Below are positions 45,674 through 56,010 of a DNA stretch of 64,000 nt, in pieces; the first letter of the stretch is position 1; each line of letters begins with the position of its first letter. Source of the DNA: Sepioteuthis lessoniana (taxonomy: Eukaryota > Mollusca > Cephalopoda > Myopsida > Loliginidae); assembly GCA_963585895.1 (NCBI GenBank), contig CAUZXS010005803.1:62001-126000 (forward strand), read 5' to 3'. The notes below the pieces were generated by a model, which worked only from the letters and a program-made list of their open reading frames with translations, ran no database searches and was not told the DNA's origin. The translations under genes and the position numbers were made by a program.

Positions 45674-46731
45674 TATGGAAATTTAGGGGTTGCTATCCTC
45701 TTTTATTAAACAGAGGTAAAGTTGCAGATAGTGGGATCAACTGTGTAGGCGATTTGAAACCTGGTGATTACCACAGAGGTAGGTTTTTAGATATTTGGTT
45801 TTTCAAAGTAAAATTACTGCTTTGAGGTGTGTAGTAACTGCTGAGAAGAAAGATAGCAGATGTTAGAATACAGTCAGGCTTTTAGTAATGATTTTGAAAC
45901 ATTTGTATTTATCAATTACACTGGCAATTGTTTAAAGATGTGAGAATGACAGTTGACTTGAAGCAATTGAAATAAAAACTAGGAGAAATTGGTTACAAGA
46001 AAGATTATATGACAAACAACATTAGTAATATTTGAAGATGTAATACTTAAAAAGAAAAAAACAACAACAAAAAAATCAAAGTTAAGGTCTATTGTTTTGT
46101 TAGTAAGCTGTAGGAGAAAACAATACAAAAAAGAAAAATTAGGTTAAATGATTCTATATTAAAAAAAAAGAAAAAAAAAAATTGAACCTGGAGTGATTAA
46201 AAAAAAAAAAAAAAAAAAAAATTTTGTTTTGGGTGAATTGCTATAGTTGTTGAAAAGTGTTCTGTAGTTAAGTTATTATATTTGGTTTAAGTAAACTTGT
46301 GTGGACATCTGATAAAAAAAAACAACAAAAAACACCCAAAAATAATATTAGATAAATAAATAAAAACATAAAAGTAGTGACAAAAAACAAAACCAGTTCT
46401 TTTAGGCTATATCCATTAAAAAAATCTTTACAGTTGCAAACTGAGAGATAAGACTGGTGAAGTTGGGTTGCCCCTGCCTATCAGTTGTGGGCAGGGGTTC
46501 AGCTTTCGTGTCGGGGTTAACCAGTAGGTGAATAATAGACGGATTTCAGAGGGATATACGGACATGACGTAGGGTCGAACCGTCTTCAGACAGTCTGAGT
46601 ACATGGCAGACAAAATAGAGAAATAGTTAAAAAGAAATTTACGATTTAAAAAAAAAAAAATGCAAATATTTCACTCTCACCTGATATTTTTGGAAGCTTC
46701 AAGCAGATTTAGATTGTATGTCTGAAACGTT

Positions 46732-46776
<45 letters not shown>

Positions 46777-47535
46777 TTTTTTTTTTTTCAAATAAGAAAA
46801 GATTTAAGTGTAAATATTGGACATTTATGCAGCTCAGTACCTTGTATCTGGAAAGAGAAGAGACGAAAACATATCCTTCCTCACTCACTCCCTCGTTGTT
46901 CTTTCCTGTTTCTCTCTATCTCTCTCTTCCTCTGTCTGTTTCTCTGTGACTCTCGGAAAAAAAAAACGTAAACACCAAAAACAGGTGCCTTGTTGACAGA
47001 CGAAGTGACGTAATGTTTGGTAGTAGGGCTAGAGGTCGATTAAGCCCACAAATATCGGCTGGGACGTAACAGGCAACATGCTAGGCCTTTTTTGTGTCCC
47101 CAAATATCTTTCACCTTCTTCTTTTTTAATGCAGAACTCCGCACATCAACTTTACTTTGGATTCCTTTTTCGCATCATTACAGCGTTCATTTATTATTAT
47201 AATGATGTCTGAAAACGAGGCTGCTTTCAAGGGAAGTTACTCTTGCGTTCTTTACTACATATTACTCTCCCTTGGATATTCCTCGCCAAAATCGATACTT
47301 AACTAAGTACGACACAAAAGCGAAACATAATTGATTGATCGATTTTAACGGCAGGTCAACTTGTCTGGGATTAATATATGTTCAAATTTTGGGGAATTTC
47401 TCTGACTGTACACTTATATTTACATTTTTTGTGTACTTGCTTTAGGCAGAATATTTTGCTCATAATACCAAGTATTCTTATCTTATACAAATAATTTGAC
47501 AGCAATTATATACTTTCAAGCAACTATTCTTTAAA

Positions 47536-47566
<31 letters not shown>

Positions 47567-47755
47567 TAATAATTATTATTATTACTATTTTGCTCACAGT
47601 TTTAATTATTCCTTTTAAATACAATGAATTTGTACACAATTATATATTCTCAAAATGATATTTTGTAACGTAATGGCCAAAGGATTTCTGTTCATGCCTT
47701 TGAGTTTAGTTAGGCTGAGAACCTTTCGGCTCAGCACATGGGTTAGTTAGGTGCA
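45674..47755. other. 5' flank of the ankyrin/SOCS gene and AT-rich DNA
   Basis: No second gene recognised. Contains A runs (46,160-46,220), an (AT)n tract at 46,736-46,772 followed by a T run, a CT-rich tract at 46,905-46,950, and AAT repeats at 47,540-47,590. The gene's promoter must lie here or beyond, but no diagnostic element is visible. Confidence 0.4.
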
Positions 47756-47759
47756 ACAT

Positions 47760-48115
47760 TGAGGCAGGTGTTAACGCGGGCGGATAGAGGTGTCACTCAG
47801 ATGTCACAATAGTCCGAGACGAAACGGATGACGGAGTGCGAGTGACGTCACGCACCAGAAGCGCGCGGAGATTTGTGGAGAATTGAAAGAAAGTTAGAAG
47901 AATTGAGTCTAGACGCCAAACGAGGAGGATCGACTTTTGGAGCTCGCAGACGCGAGGCGAACTTGCCTCCTGTAGGGGCCGCTCGAGATGGGGGCCAAAT
48001 GAATAAGACAGCATAGAAGATTGTGTCTCTCCTCCTTATGTCGAAACCTTTAACTCAAAGTTAATAAAACGGTTTCATACCTGAACGAGAAGTCGTTACG
48101 TGTTTTCGAATTTCG
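47760..48115 (+). repeat. CpG-rich LTR-like segment
   Basis: A GC/CpG-rich block starts near 'tgtcacaatagtccgagacg' (47,803), contains a TGACGTCA palindrome (47,844) and 'cgcgcggag', and ends with AATAAAA (48,063) and 'aagtcgttacgtg'. A TGT start, internal promoter-like GC-rich part and late AATAAA fit a solo LTR. No second copy, CA end or target duplication was found, so a promoter/CpG island is the alternative. Confidence 0.4.
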
Positions 48116-48534
48116 AGATTCCTATGTTCTTTATGTGTTCTACGTTATATATATATATGTAATGAACTTCTCATGTACATTTCGCAGATAACCGTATTTA
48201 CCTATAGTACAATTTGTGAGCTTAATCTATCTCTGGCCGAACATTCGAATATTATGTCACTTCGTCAGTCAACAAGGTACGTTTTTTTGGTGTTTACAGT
48301 TTTTTCTGAGAGAAATAGAGAGGAGGAGATAGAGAAAAAAACAAAAAACAAAAAAACAAAAACAAAACAAAGAACAATGAGGGAGTGTGCTAGGAAGGAT
48401 ATGTTTTTGTCTCTTCTTTTTCCTGATTCAAGGTACTGACCCACATAACTGTCCAATATTTACACATAGATATTTTCTTATTTGAAAAAATAAATATATA
48501 TATGTATATGTATGTATAAATATATAGCAAACGT

Positions 48535-48558
48535 ATATATATATATATATATATATAT
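48535..48558. repeat. (AT)n microsatellite
   Basis: AT run; a related 'tatatatgtatatgtatgta' stretch precedes it. Confidence 0.9.
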
Positions 48559-48624
48559 AGCAAAAGTTTCAGACATACAATCTAATACTATTAACTCATA
48601 CAGTTACATGATTTCAAGAAACTT

Positions 48625-48765
48625 CTACTACTACTACTTATAATAATAACAATAGTAATAATAGTAGTAGTAGTAGTACTAGTAGTAATGATAATAACAA
48701 TAATAATAATAATAATAAGACAAAGAAGAAGATGATGAAGAATATGAGGAAGAAGAAGACAGTTA
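48625..48765. repeat. Trinucleotide (TAG/TAA/AAG) repeat tract
   Basis: TAC/TAG/TAA triplets (48,625-48,718) run into AAG/ATG triplets to about 48,760. The leucine- and lysine-rich open frames here are products of the repeat. Confidence 0.85.
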
Positions 48766-49045
48766 AAGTGAAGGAAGGCAAAAAGCTGTACAAATACCTA
48801 GACCTTGCTAGAGAACTGTAAAAGTTGTTGAACAATAAGGAGTCAGTGATACCAATCATTGTTGGAGCCCTAGGAACAGTTCCAAAGAACCTGGAAAACA
48901 GAAGGGATGAAATGGAGATTATAGAAAGAACTTAAACTATTCAGACCATAGCAGTGTTAAAATTGAGGAAATATTGTTATTCAGACTCCAGAAAAAAAAA
49001 AACACCAGTTAGAACTAGTGAGAAAAACTCACAAGGATTAGAATA
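48765..49045 (+). mobile_element. LINE C-terminal fragment
   Basis: A forward frame encodes VKEGKKLYKYLDLAREL, stop, KLLNNKESVIPIIVGALGTV, PKNLENRR, EIIERT, stop, TIQTIAVLKLRKYC. The 'VIPIVVGALGT..K.LE' and 'IQTTALL.SA.ILR' signatures are those of the C-terminal end of a widespread LINE ORF2. In-frame stops show decay. Confidence 0.65.
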
Positions 49046-49059
49046 ATAACAATCATTTA

Positions 49060-49375
49060 TTTGCACATAGTTAAAAAGAACCCTACTAGGGTCCCCAGAT
49101 GCTGGGTTAGAATAGACCTGGCAGTAATGGTAACGAACGAGTGACTCCATACTCCCTCTGGTGGTGTAATGGTTAGCAAGCTAGACTAGCAAACCTATAT
49201 GAGTGCGTTCAAGTTTCAAAGGGGGCTCCATTCATATGGCCTTGTACCACATCTGAGCATAAAGCTTTGTAAATTACCAGTCTACACTCCCTAAATCTCC
49301 AGAATTGGAGCCTCATTACCAAATGCTGTTTAGTCTCAGAATCAGGACACCAGAGAAGGTAATTTATCTAAAATA
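49060..49375 (+). mobile_element. Family R fragment carrying a SINE insertion
   Basis: 'gggtccccagatgctgggtt', 'agaatagacctggcagtaat' and 'gtgactccatactccct' are R blocks. They resume after the SINE as 'actccctaaatctccagaat', 'ggagcctcattaccaaatgc'. Confidence 0.7.
49158..49285 (+). mobile_element. SINE type D, full length with 7-base target duplication
   Basis: 128 bases between actccct (49,151-49,157) and actccct (49,286-49,292). Head 'ctggtggtgtaatggttagc' (A box), 'gtgcgttcaagtttc' (diverged B box), then 'ggccttgtaccacatctgag' and 'aaagctttgtaaa'. It defines the ends of type D. Confidence 0.8.
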
Positions 49376-49479
49376 ATAAGAAGTAATACTAGTGAAGATT
49401 ACAATTCTAATGTTTGTTTGTTTGTTTGGGTTTCATGGCATATCAATTCTGTTGGTTATTTAATGCCAAAACCTCTTTA

Positions 49480-49700
49480 TAAAGTAAAGTAAGTAAAGTT
49501 GGTGACTGTAGTCAAGGGTGACCCGAAAGCTCCCTTTTCAATAGCTACTACACCAAGGTGTAGAGGAGGGTTCTACTCCATTCCCTGGACTGCTATGCTT
49601 TACCCTTGATCCTTACCTTATAATGCTGAGTGTTAAGCAAGGCAGCATCAAGTACCAATATTTTTGAGTCTTTGGTATGACTTGACCTGGGATTGAAACC
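49480..49700 (-). mobile_element. SINE type C, reverse, head truncated
   Basis: 'agtaaagttggtgactgtag', 'gggtgacccgaaagctccct', 'agctactacaccaaggtgta', 'ccttataatgctgagtgtta', 'ttgagtctttggtatgactt' and 'gacctgggattgaaacc'. Confidence 0.8.
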
Positions 49701-49734
49701 TCTTTATACGTATATATTAAATATATGATTTGTA

Positions 49735-50110
49735 AACACATTTTGAAGATAACATTTTTATACAAGCCTGCATGTTATTAAATGGTTTTATTTCTAACAC
49801 AAATAACTCTATTTATTATCAATCATTTTTTTGAAGACAGTTGAATGGTTCCAAGTATTGCTATATAATGCCAATAATTTTATTTTGCATACAGGTATAT
49901 GGTTTCAGGTATTCCATACTAATAGTTTTATTTGCACCTAGTTAAATGGTTTTCAGTATTGCAATGAATCATTAAGAATTCAATTAAACATTGATTATTT
50001 CTTTACACACAGTTAAATAATTCTATTTTTAACAATACAATTTAATGAACGTTATTTGTTTGCACACCGTTTAAATATCAAACAGTTCTATTTGACCCAT
50101 AGATAGGACA
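49735..50110 (+). repeat. Tandem AT-rich units and family R fragment
   Basis: Repeated 'agttaaatggttt.agtatt' units at 50-60-base spacing, ending in 'gttctatttgacccatagat', 'aggac' of family R. Confidence 0.6.
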
Positions 50111-51060
50111 TGGGAGCAATGGTAAAAGGATTAATTTTTACAAAAAAAACAACAAATCCTCTCATGGAAAATAAAACAGCACTTTGAGAAAAAAAGAAAG
50201 GAAAAAAATAAAAAGACAAATGTGCCTCATACATACAACTAAGAACTATTTATTACCAAGTAAATAAAAGGAATAAAAAGGAGTTACAAAGTTTTGAAGA
50301 AAAACACTAGTTGCTGAAATTAATTACTATTTTAGTGACCAGTCAAAAAACTGAATCAAGTAACAATAATACAAATTGTTCAAAAAAACACTGGATCACT
50401 CACGAATTACAAGGAACTGATACGTCTTCAACAAACAAAGATCCTGGTACTTACAACTCAAAAAAAAGTGTGTTGTATGAATGGAAAAAATATTTGGAAG
50501 AGTCTCTTAGGCAAAAAACATCTCTTGGGAAAACCTGTTCTCTTTTCTGTCAAGAATACAGTGAATAATGCAGATGCAAGGGGGTTCACTCAGCAATTCT
50601 TTCAGCACTTGTATAGGACAGCAAATTCAATTGTACACCTTATGGTCTGAGTCAAGACAGCACAAATTCTCTGATATAGGCAACAGCATATTTCTCTAAG
50701 AAGAAAACAGTACAGCAGGATACTTCTGTTGACACCTTGTGATTAAAGTTGAGACAGCACAAATTCACAGATATAGGCAACAGCATATTTCTCCAAGAGA
50801 GGTCTGGCACAGCAGCAAAATTCTCTGAGGGATTTACTCCCTATTCACTATTTTCCCTTAACTGTAGGGAACAGCAAGGTTTAAAAACCAGCATATCCGG
50901 CGAAAATTCACAGGACTACTAAAACTGTCGTCTTGACTGCATCGAGGCCGGAGCTGAAAAAAAAAAAGGATTATTCTCTCAGCAGTGTCAGTTCCAAAAA
51001 ATCCCATCATTTCCTTCCGGTGGTGACAACCATTTAAGTACCTTCCAAGAAGATGTTCCC
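50111..51060. other. Unassigned DNA
   Basis: No gene recognised. A direct duplication is visible: 'acagcacaaattc.c.gata', 'taggcaacagcatatttct' at 50,655-50,700 and at 50,757-50,795, about 100 bases apart. Confidence 0.45.
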
Positions 51061-51061
51061 A

Positions 51062-51545
51062 TTACAATAAAACAATTCCAACAATGGTAATGAAAGAGTG
51101 TTCTGGGAGGTGCCCGTGGTGTAATGGTTATCCTCGTAGGGAATGGACACGGCGACACGAGTTCAAATCCTGGACGAGACTGATTGCATTTTACATAGCA
51201 CTAATACCCTTGGGAAAGGTATGAATCCAATTATTCTCCCTCCAGCTATGGGTAAATAGTAGGACAGACTAGGTTCTTCAGCCTTGGTGGAGCAACTAGT
51301 CTAGGAGAAGGAAAACTCTGAATTCAAACCTGTTAAACTCCGCTTAAAAAATTGACCTTGTGTCATATCCTGCTCGAGCGGAGGGGTTGGGTAAATATGA
51401 TGAAAGAGTGTTCCACATTTCTCAAAACTCCAAGACTGGGGATTTACAATCAGATGATTTTGTGACACTTGTTGGGTGGGGGTCTTACCCCTCTGCAGAG
51501 ATGCAGTCAGTGTATTCCACAAACCCCGGCTGACTAGGCTCTGTT
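51062..51545 (+). mobile_element. Family R fragment interrupted by a type A SINE
   Basis: R blocks 'caatggtaatgaaagagtgt', then after the SINE 'tccacatttctcaaaactcc', 'gggtcttacccctctgcaga', 'gatgcagtcagtgtattcca' and 'cggctgact'. Confidence 0.75.
51104..51399 (+). mobile_element. Intact tRNA-derived SINE type A with 14-base target duplications
   Basis: 296 bases flanked by atgaaagagtgttc (51,090-51,103 and 51,400-51,413). The head has A box 'gtggtgtaatggttat' and B box 'gagttcaaatcctgg'. The body has 'acccttgggaaaggtatgaa', 'ctccagctatgggtaaatag', 'cctgttaaactccgctta' and 'tgaccttgtgtcatatcctg', and ends 'ggggttgggtaaatatg'. It lacks a poly(A) tail, so it likely uses a LINE with a specific 3' end. 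Confidence 0.93.
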
Positions 51546-51879
51546 TGTTTTGGTTAAAGGAGAAGAGGTCAGTTAATGTAATGTTAACTGGTTTTATAGA
51601 AAGTTCATCTTTGTGTCAGCATTTATGTCTTTTAATAACTATTTTATATTATAATAATCATTTATAAACGTGAATAACTTTGAGAATACATGCTTCCCGC
51701 AATAATGTCATGTTATAGCAACCAAATCTACAGGTGTATCAACTTCCAGGAGTTTTGGGGTAGCCGGTTGAAGATCTGTTATTATTGTTGTTATTAGTTT
51801 ACTCCTTAAAATCATTTGTTTTCACTGTTATATAGTTTTAAGTATTTCAATTTAATACAAATAATTTTCAAACATCTAT

Positions 51880-52270
51880 TTGAACCATACCCTAACACTC
51901 TAACATATGACTACTCAGAGTCAGAGTGGACCTGGAAGTAATGGCATTTAAAGGGTGACTCACCAGAGCTTCAGAACTGGAGGCTCACCACAGAAAATAC
52001 CAAGGACACCTCTTCTTTTGGTGGGGGGATACAATCAAGGCAAAGAAACACGAGGGAGGCACTAAGCAAGAGCTGAACTCACAAACAATACTTTAAAAGC
52101 AAATAGACTTCACAATCATTTTTAACATTATTTCAACCAACTGGAACCATAATAGATACAATCACTTTGGGTCAGAGTGGACCTGGGAGTAATAGCATTT
52201 AAGAAGCAACTCTAAACTTCTCTGGGCTTCAGAACTAGAGCCTCACCACCGGATGCAGTTTAGGAGAGAA
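51880..52270 (+). mobile_element. Family R, two partial forward copies
   Basis: 'actcagagtcagagtggacc' with 'gcttcagaactgga' (51,910-51,990) and again 'tgggtcagagtggacctggg' with 'gcttcagaactagagcctca' (52,165-52,262). Confidence 0.65.
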
Positions 52271-52598
52271 ATCAATGTTCAAGATTGTGGGTTTTACCTC
52301 AACTTGAATACCATTTACAGGCACCAGCAGGAAATATTCAACTCTATCAGCCACTAGATTATAGCGTTTGGCCCTTAGGAGCTGCTTTAGGAACAATCTC
52401 ATTATTCATTTGGTCTTTCATTCGTCATGATAGTCTTGTACAAAACAAAACCCTTCTTCTTTGGTGGGGTGGAGATCCATATAAAGATGGCATTGTGTCA
52501 ACAAACCTAAGTATTTAACATTCGACGAGAAGTAGGACAGCATGTGAGATTAACAATATTTATTTTGAGCCAACTGAGGTAAAGGGTGCCTCAAAAAA
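52271..52598. other. Unassigned DNA
   Basis: A short forward frame (52,285-52,518) shows no domain I recognise and no splice support. Confidence 0.4.
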
Positions 52599-53479
52599 CA
52601 GGGTGGAACGATAAAATTGTCGCCCTTGAAAAGACGACATGATTCCATTTCTGTTTAATGAAAACCAGTTTTATTTTTTTTGTTGCAGACCATCTACTAG
52701 TTGGCGAGTTGTGTACAAATCCCAAGAGCGATAGGAGCTTTCTATCTTGTCTGAAAGTGACACAATGTTCAACGAGCGAGATCAGAGATGCGCCACTGTA
52801 CAACTCATGCCTTCTACCGATCCAAGTTATGACAACAGGACCATTGCCAGCACCCTCAAAATGCAAATCTGGATTGCCACGAATAACAGGGACGTGCCCA
52901 GGGTGATGAAAACAAAGTTTCCGGCTACGGTTATTGTCTTTGGTGTGGTTTCAAGTGAGGGCCACATAATGCCACCTCACATCTTCGAAGTCGGCTTGAA
53001 AGTCAACACCAAAGTGTACCTGGATGTGCTAAAGAGTGTGGTGATCCCCTGGTGCAATCAGGTGGCTGGTGGCGAACCCTGGGTGTGGCAGCAGGACTCG
53101 GCGCCGGCCCACAAGTCCAAAGAGACCCAGACTTGGCTTCAGAAGGAGTGCTACGACTTTGTACCCTTCTCTCACTGGCCCCCTCCTCCCCCGACCTGAA
53201 CCCGCTGGACTACTTCGTTTGGTCATACGTCGAGAACATCACCAACATGACCTCCCACAACACCAAAGCCAGCCTGATCGCCTGCGCTTGTGGAAAAGGC
53301 ATGCTCCCAGTTCCGGATCCGTATCGAGGCGGTGATTGAGGCTGAAGGCAGCTACATTGAATAGATGTCAGCTCTACTACATAATCAAGTTACCTGAATT
53401 GATTTTTTTAATAAAAGTTTTAAAATAAAGCTGTAGTGTTGTTTTCTTTAGGATGACAATTTTATCATTCCAATCAGTA
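52599..53479 (+). mobile_element. maT-like (DD37D) Tc1/mariner element, internally deleted
   Basis: Terminal inverted repeats share 'ggaa.gataaaattgtc' at 52,605-52,621 and, inverted, at about 53,456-53,473. The forward frame 52,747-53,199 encodes transposase from near the first catalytic region: VPRVMKTKFPATVIVFGVV, SSEGHIMPPHIFEVGLKVN, then WVWQQDSAPAHKS with the second catalytic Asp. A single-base loss in the C run at about 53,172-53,190 shifts the frame to SSPDLNPLDYFVWSYVEN, where the third Asp lies 37 residues after the second. The N-terminal DNA-binding region is mostly missing (only SCLKVTQ-like residues at 52,740). Inactive. Confidence 0.88.
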
Positions 53480-53785
53480 GATGCAAGTATTGATATGATA
53501 ATGATTTATGACTGAGACGAGCACAATGGCGGTTATTTGGAACACGTCTGATAAAAAATCCAACCTTTGAGCTAGAGACATCAAATCAATGTTTTTCTTT
53601 AATAGTTATTATATCAGCTTCCAGGATATGCAATCTTATTTTGAGTTTCTTGTCTCAGTAATAAATGATTATCATTATAGGCTGCATCTATTTTCAGACA
53701 GTTTTGAATGGTTTTGTCTTCAAATAAGTAGTAATGCAAAATATCTTTTTCTCTCTTGTCCAAGGCATTTTGATCAAGGATTAAT

Positions 53786-53912
53786 AATTGCCACCAGCCA
53801 CCTGATTGCACCAATGGATCATCACACTCTTCAGCACATCCAGGTACACTTTGGTGTTGACTTCCAAGCCAACTTCGAAGATGTGATATAGTATGATGTG
53901 GCCCTCACTATT
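53786..53912 (-). mobile_element. maT-like transposase fragment
   Basis: Minus-strand residues SEGHIILYHIFEVGLEVNTK and VYLDVLKSVMIHWCNQVAGG match the same stretch of the 52.6-kb transposase. It ends abruptly where the LTR-like repeat begins. Confidence 0.8.
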
Positions 53913-54425
53913 GCTGCATATTGACCCCGGCCAAGCTGTCAAAATAGGAAATGCACCTGTGTAAATAACAGGTGCATCCGGTCGAGGAATATCAGGATAT
54001 AACCTTGACTGTGGACTGGGTGAATTGAGTGCGATTTGTGACGCCCACAAGAAGAAGGTAGGTGTCGAACAATTCTATAACTCGGTGCACAGGAAGTTCA
54101 ATCAGTTGGAGAAAAGATGCGGTAGAGAAAGCCAGCAGCCAGCAGAGTGGGCCGTTGGAGATCAGACCAGTTGGAGATAAGATGCGGTAGAGAGAACCAG
54201 CATCCAGAAAGGCTTAGCCCCCAGGTCCCCGGTTGAGCAACCCAGGAGAACGAGAGAGAAACGCTGCTATGGCCATACGAGCGGGGGTCAATATGTTGCA
54301 GTTCTGTTCGGTCTCCAACTCCCTCTCAGAGTAAAACCTTTAGTAACCCTTTCGAACCTTTTCAAATAAAGTGAGAGGTATATTTTTCTAAAGAATTGTG
54401 TCGCTCGTCTTTAGTGTGTCGTCGT
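53913..54425 (+). repeat. LTR-like interspersed repeat L, copy 1
   Basis: Begins tgctgcatattgaccccggc, passes 'aataacaggtgcatccggtc', 'tataaccttgactgt', 'ggttgagcaacccaggagaa', 'gggggtcaatatgttgcag' and AAATAAAGTGAGAGG (54,366), and ends near 'cgctcgtctttagtgtgt'. A TG start, GC-rich body and a late AATAAA match an LTR with U3-R-U5. The opening 'atattgacccc' is inverted internally as 'ggggtcaatat'. It interrupts the maT fragment on its left. Confidence 0.65.
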
Positions 54426-54557
54426 CCTGCATGAGCTGTCACATGGGTCCCGTGTATATTGAAACACCCTGTATAAGAGTGAGGTCAGGGTATGGAGCGA
54501 GTCATAAGGGAGGGTGTCAGCAATGGGAAGACGGGTAGATGAGTTTGTAAAGCTTGT

Positions 54558-54727
54558 TATATGACCGAAAGAAATCTCTTTCTGATCTATCGCACACACA
54601 AAATAATGATTGCAACTAGCGCCCACGAGAGCATTTTGGATATCATCAGTGCTGAAACTTTCTTCAAAATAGAAAAAGGGGTTTCTGCGCATAGGATCAG
54701 CACATAGCGATATGTCGATGAAATTTC
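54558..54727 (-). repeat. ~170-base direct repeat, copy 1
   Basis: Matches 55,089-55,263 along its length ('accgaaagaaatctctttct', 'acacacaaaataatgatt', 'tagcgcccacgagagcatt', 'tttcttcaaaataga', 'ggggtttctgcgcatagga') and ends beside an A run. On the minus strand both copies read a similar peptide (CADPMRRNPFFYFEES). The family is not recognised. Confidence 0.8.
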
Positions 54728-55088
54728 TCAAAAAAAAAAAAAAAAAAATAATAATTAGATATAATATGTCTCCGGTATGATCCAATATTCAGCCGTTCTC
54801 ACTGACGACGAAACCAAGCTAGTCGTCCGATATCGAATAAGAGGGCTGGCGACCCCCCACCTCTACTTGTTGGAACTGTGTTGGATGGCATTTTGCTCGT
54901 AACTGTCCATTCAGGACACATCGCTGCCGAAGATGGAAAAAAACAATACACAAAGATGGGTTCTGTCATCCACCACGATGCAAACCAACATCGCAATTGC
55001 GGCGTCCCCCGCAAAATTTCACAATCTAACAGTCTGGTAGCAACTTTCGCGCCTAATTCCTTATCTAGACGTAAATATATATCGGTTT
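54728..55088. other. Spacer between the two direct repeats
   Basis: About 360 bases, less AT-biased, open in one frame on each strand (minus: SSAAMCPEWTVTSKMPSNTV; plus: LLVTVHSGHIAAEDGKKQYT). I cannot tell which strand, if any, was coding. The two flanking repeats make it look like the interior of a small terminal-direct-repeat element. Confidence 0.4.
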
Positions 55089-55263
55089 TATATAACCGAA
55101 AGAGATCTCTTTCTAATTTATCGTACACACAAAATAATGATTACAGCTAGCGCCCACGAGAGCATTAACTGGATGTTATTGGTGCTGAGACTTTCTTCAA
55201 AATAAAAAAAGGGGTTTCTGCGCATAGGATCAGCGCATGGCGAAATGTCAATGAAATTTGTCA
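55089..55263 (-). repeat. ~170-base direct repeat, copy 2
   Basis: Second copy of the 54,558 unit, also ending in A-rich DNA. It includes a perfect 16-base palindrome gaaagagatctctttc; the first copy has one change there. Confidence 0.8.
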
Positions 55264-55434
55264 AAAAAATAAAAATAAGTAAAATTTTTCGGCCAATCCG
55301 TGACCTTCGCGGTAAAAAAACAAAGAAACCCAATTTGATCCGATCAGAAGAGAAAAACGATATAAAAGACAAATTTCTCGACAGCGGGGACAGATCAGAA
55401 AGAAGGCAGACGACAGTCCGCAGACCAGAACTCC

Positions 55435-55438
<4 letters not shown>

Positions 55439-55498
<60 letters not shown>
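55439..55498. repeat. (GA)n microsatellite, ~30 units
   Basis: Uninterrupted GA dinucleotides on the plus strand. Confidence 0.97.
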
Positions 55499-55503
<5 letters not shown>

Positions 55504-55907
55504 AACTCGAAACTACGAATCACCCACATTGATTTTCCTCTTCTCCGCTTTGAAGGAAGCAACTAACCTGTAAATCACCAAACACCCCTCTCCTCTCCGC
55601 ACTCGTAACATCTGATTGACCGAGTGCGTGTAATTCTAACAAACCGATTACTATTAAGCATAGGACATTTTTCTACTTTTTAATTCCATATCAACGCAGC
55701 TATTTGAACTTTTTACTTATTTGTTTTTCAATACAATTGTTAAAATTTTTACGTGCCTTCGTGTTCTTTGTTTTGCAAATGTGTTTATTTCTTTCCTTGC
55801 AACCATACGCTGATATAACAAGCTGTAGAGGTTTTCCTGTAGAGAGATAGAGAGAGTCCACATTGTAGGATTTCCAATTCTCTTTTTGTTGTCATCAGTT
55901 GCTAAGG

Positions 55908-56010
55908 GTGATTCAGCTATTATCAAATGCCAAAGCCATCCTTAAAGGAAAACAATAGTGATACTATTTAACGTATCGGTAAGAGAAGAGAATAAGGGGG
56001 TTCATACTGT
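55908..56010 (-). mobile_element. SINE type B, 3' part
   Basis: 'gtgattcagctattatcaaa', 'tgccaaagccatccttaaag', 'gtgatactatttaacgtatc' and 'aataagggggttcatac'. Ends where repeat G starts. Confidence 0.65.

Noticed and set aside
48638..48859. Leucine-rich hydrophobic ORF that might be a membrane protein
   Set aside because: It translates the TAG/TAA/AAG trinucleotide tract on the opposite strand.
51104..51180. Functional tRNA genes at SINE heads (also 30.3, 49.2, 57.5 and 63.9 kb)
   Set aside because: A and B boxes are present but acceptor and anticodon stems do not close, and each continues into a shared SINE body.
55245..55532. ORF ending in a long Arg-Glu run
   Set aside because: It translates the (GA)n microsatellite.
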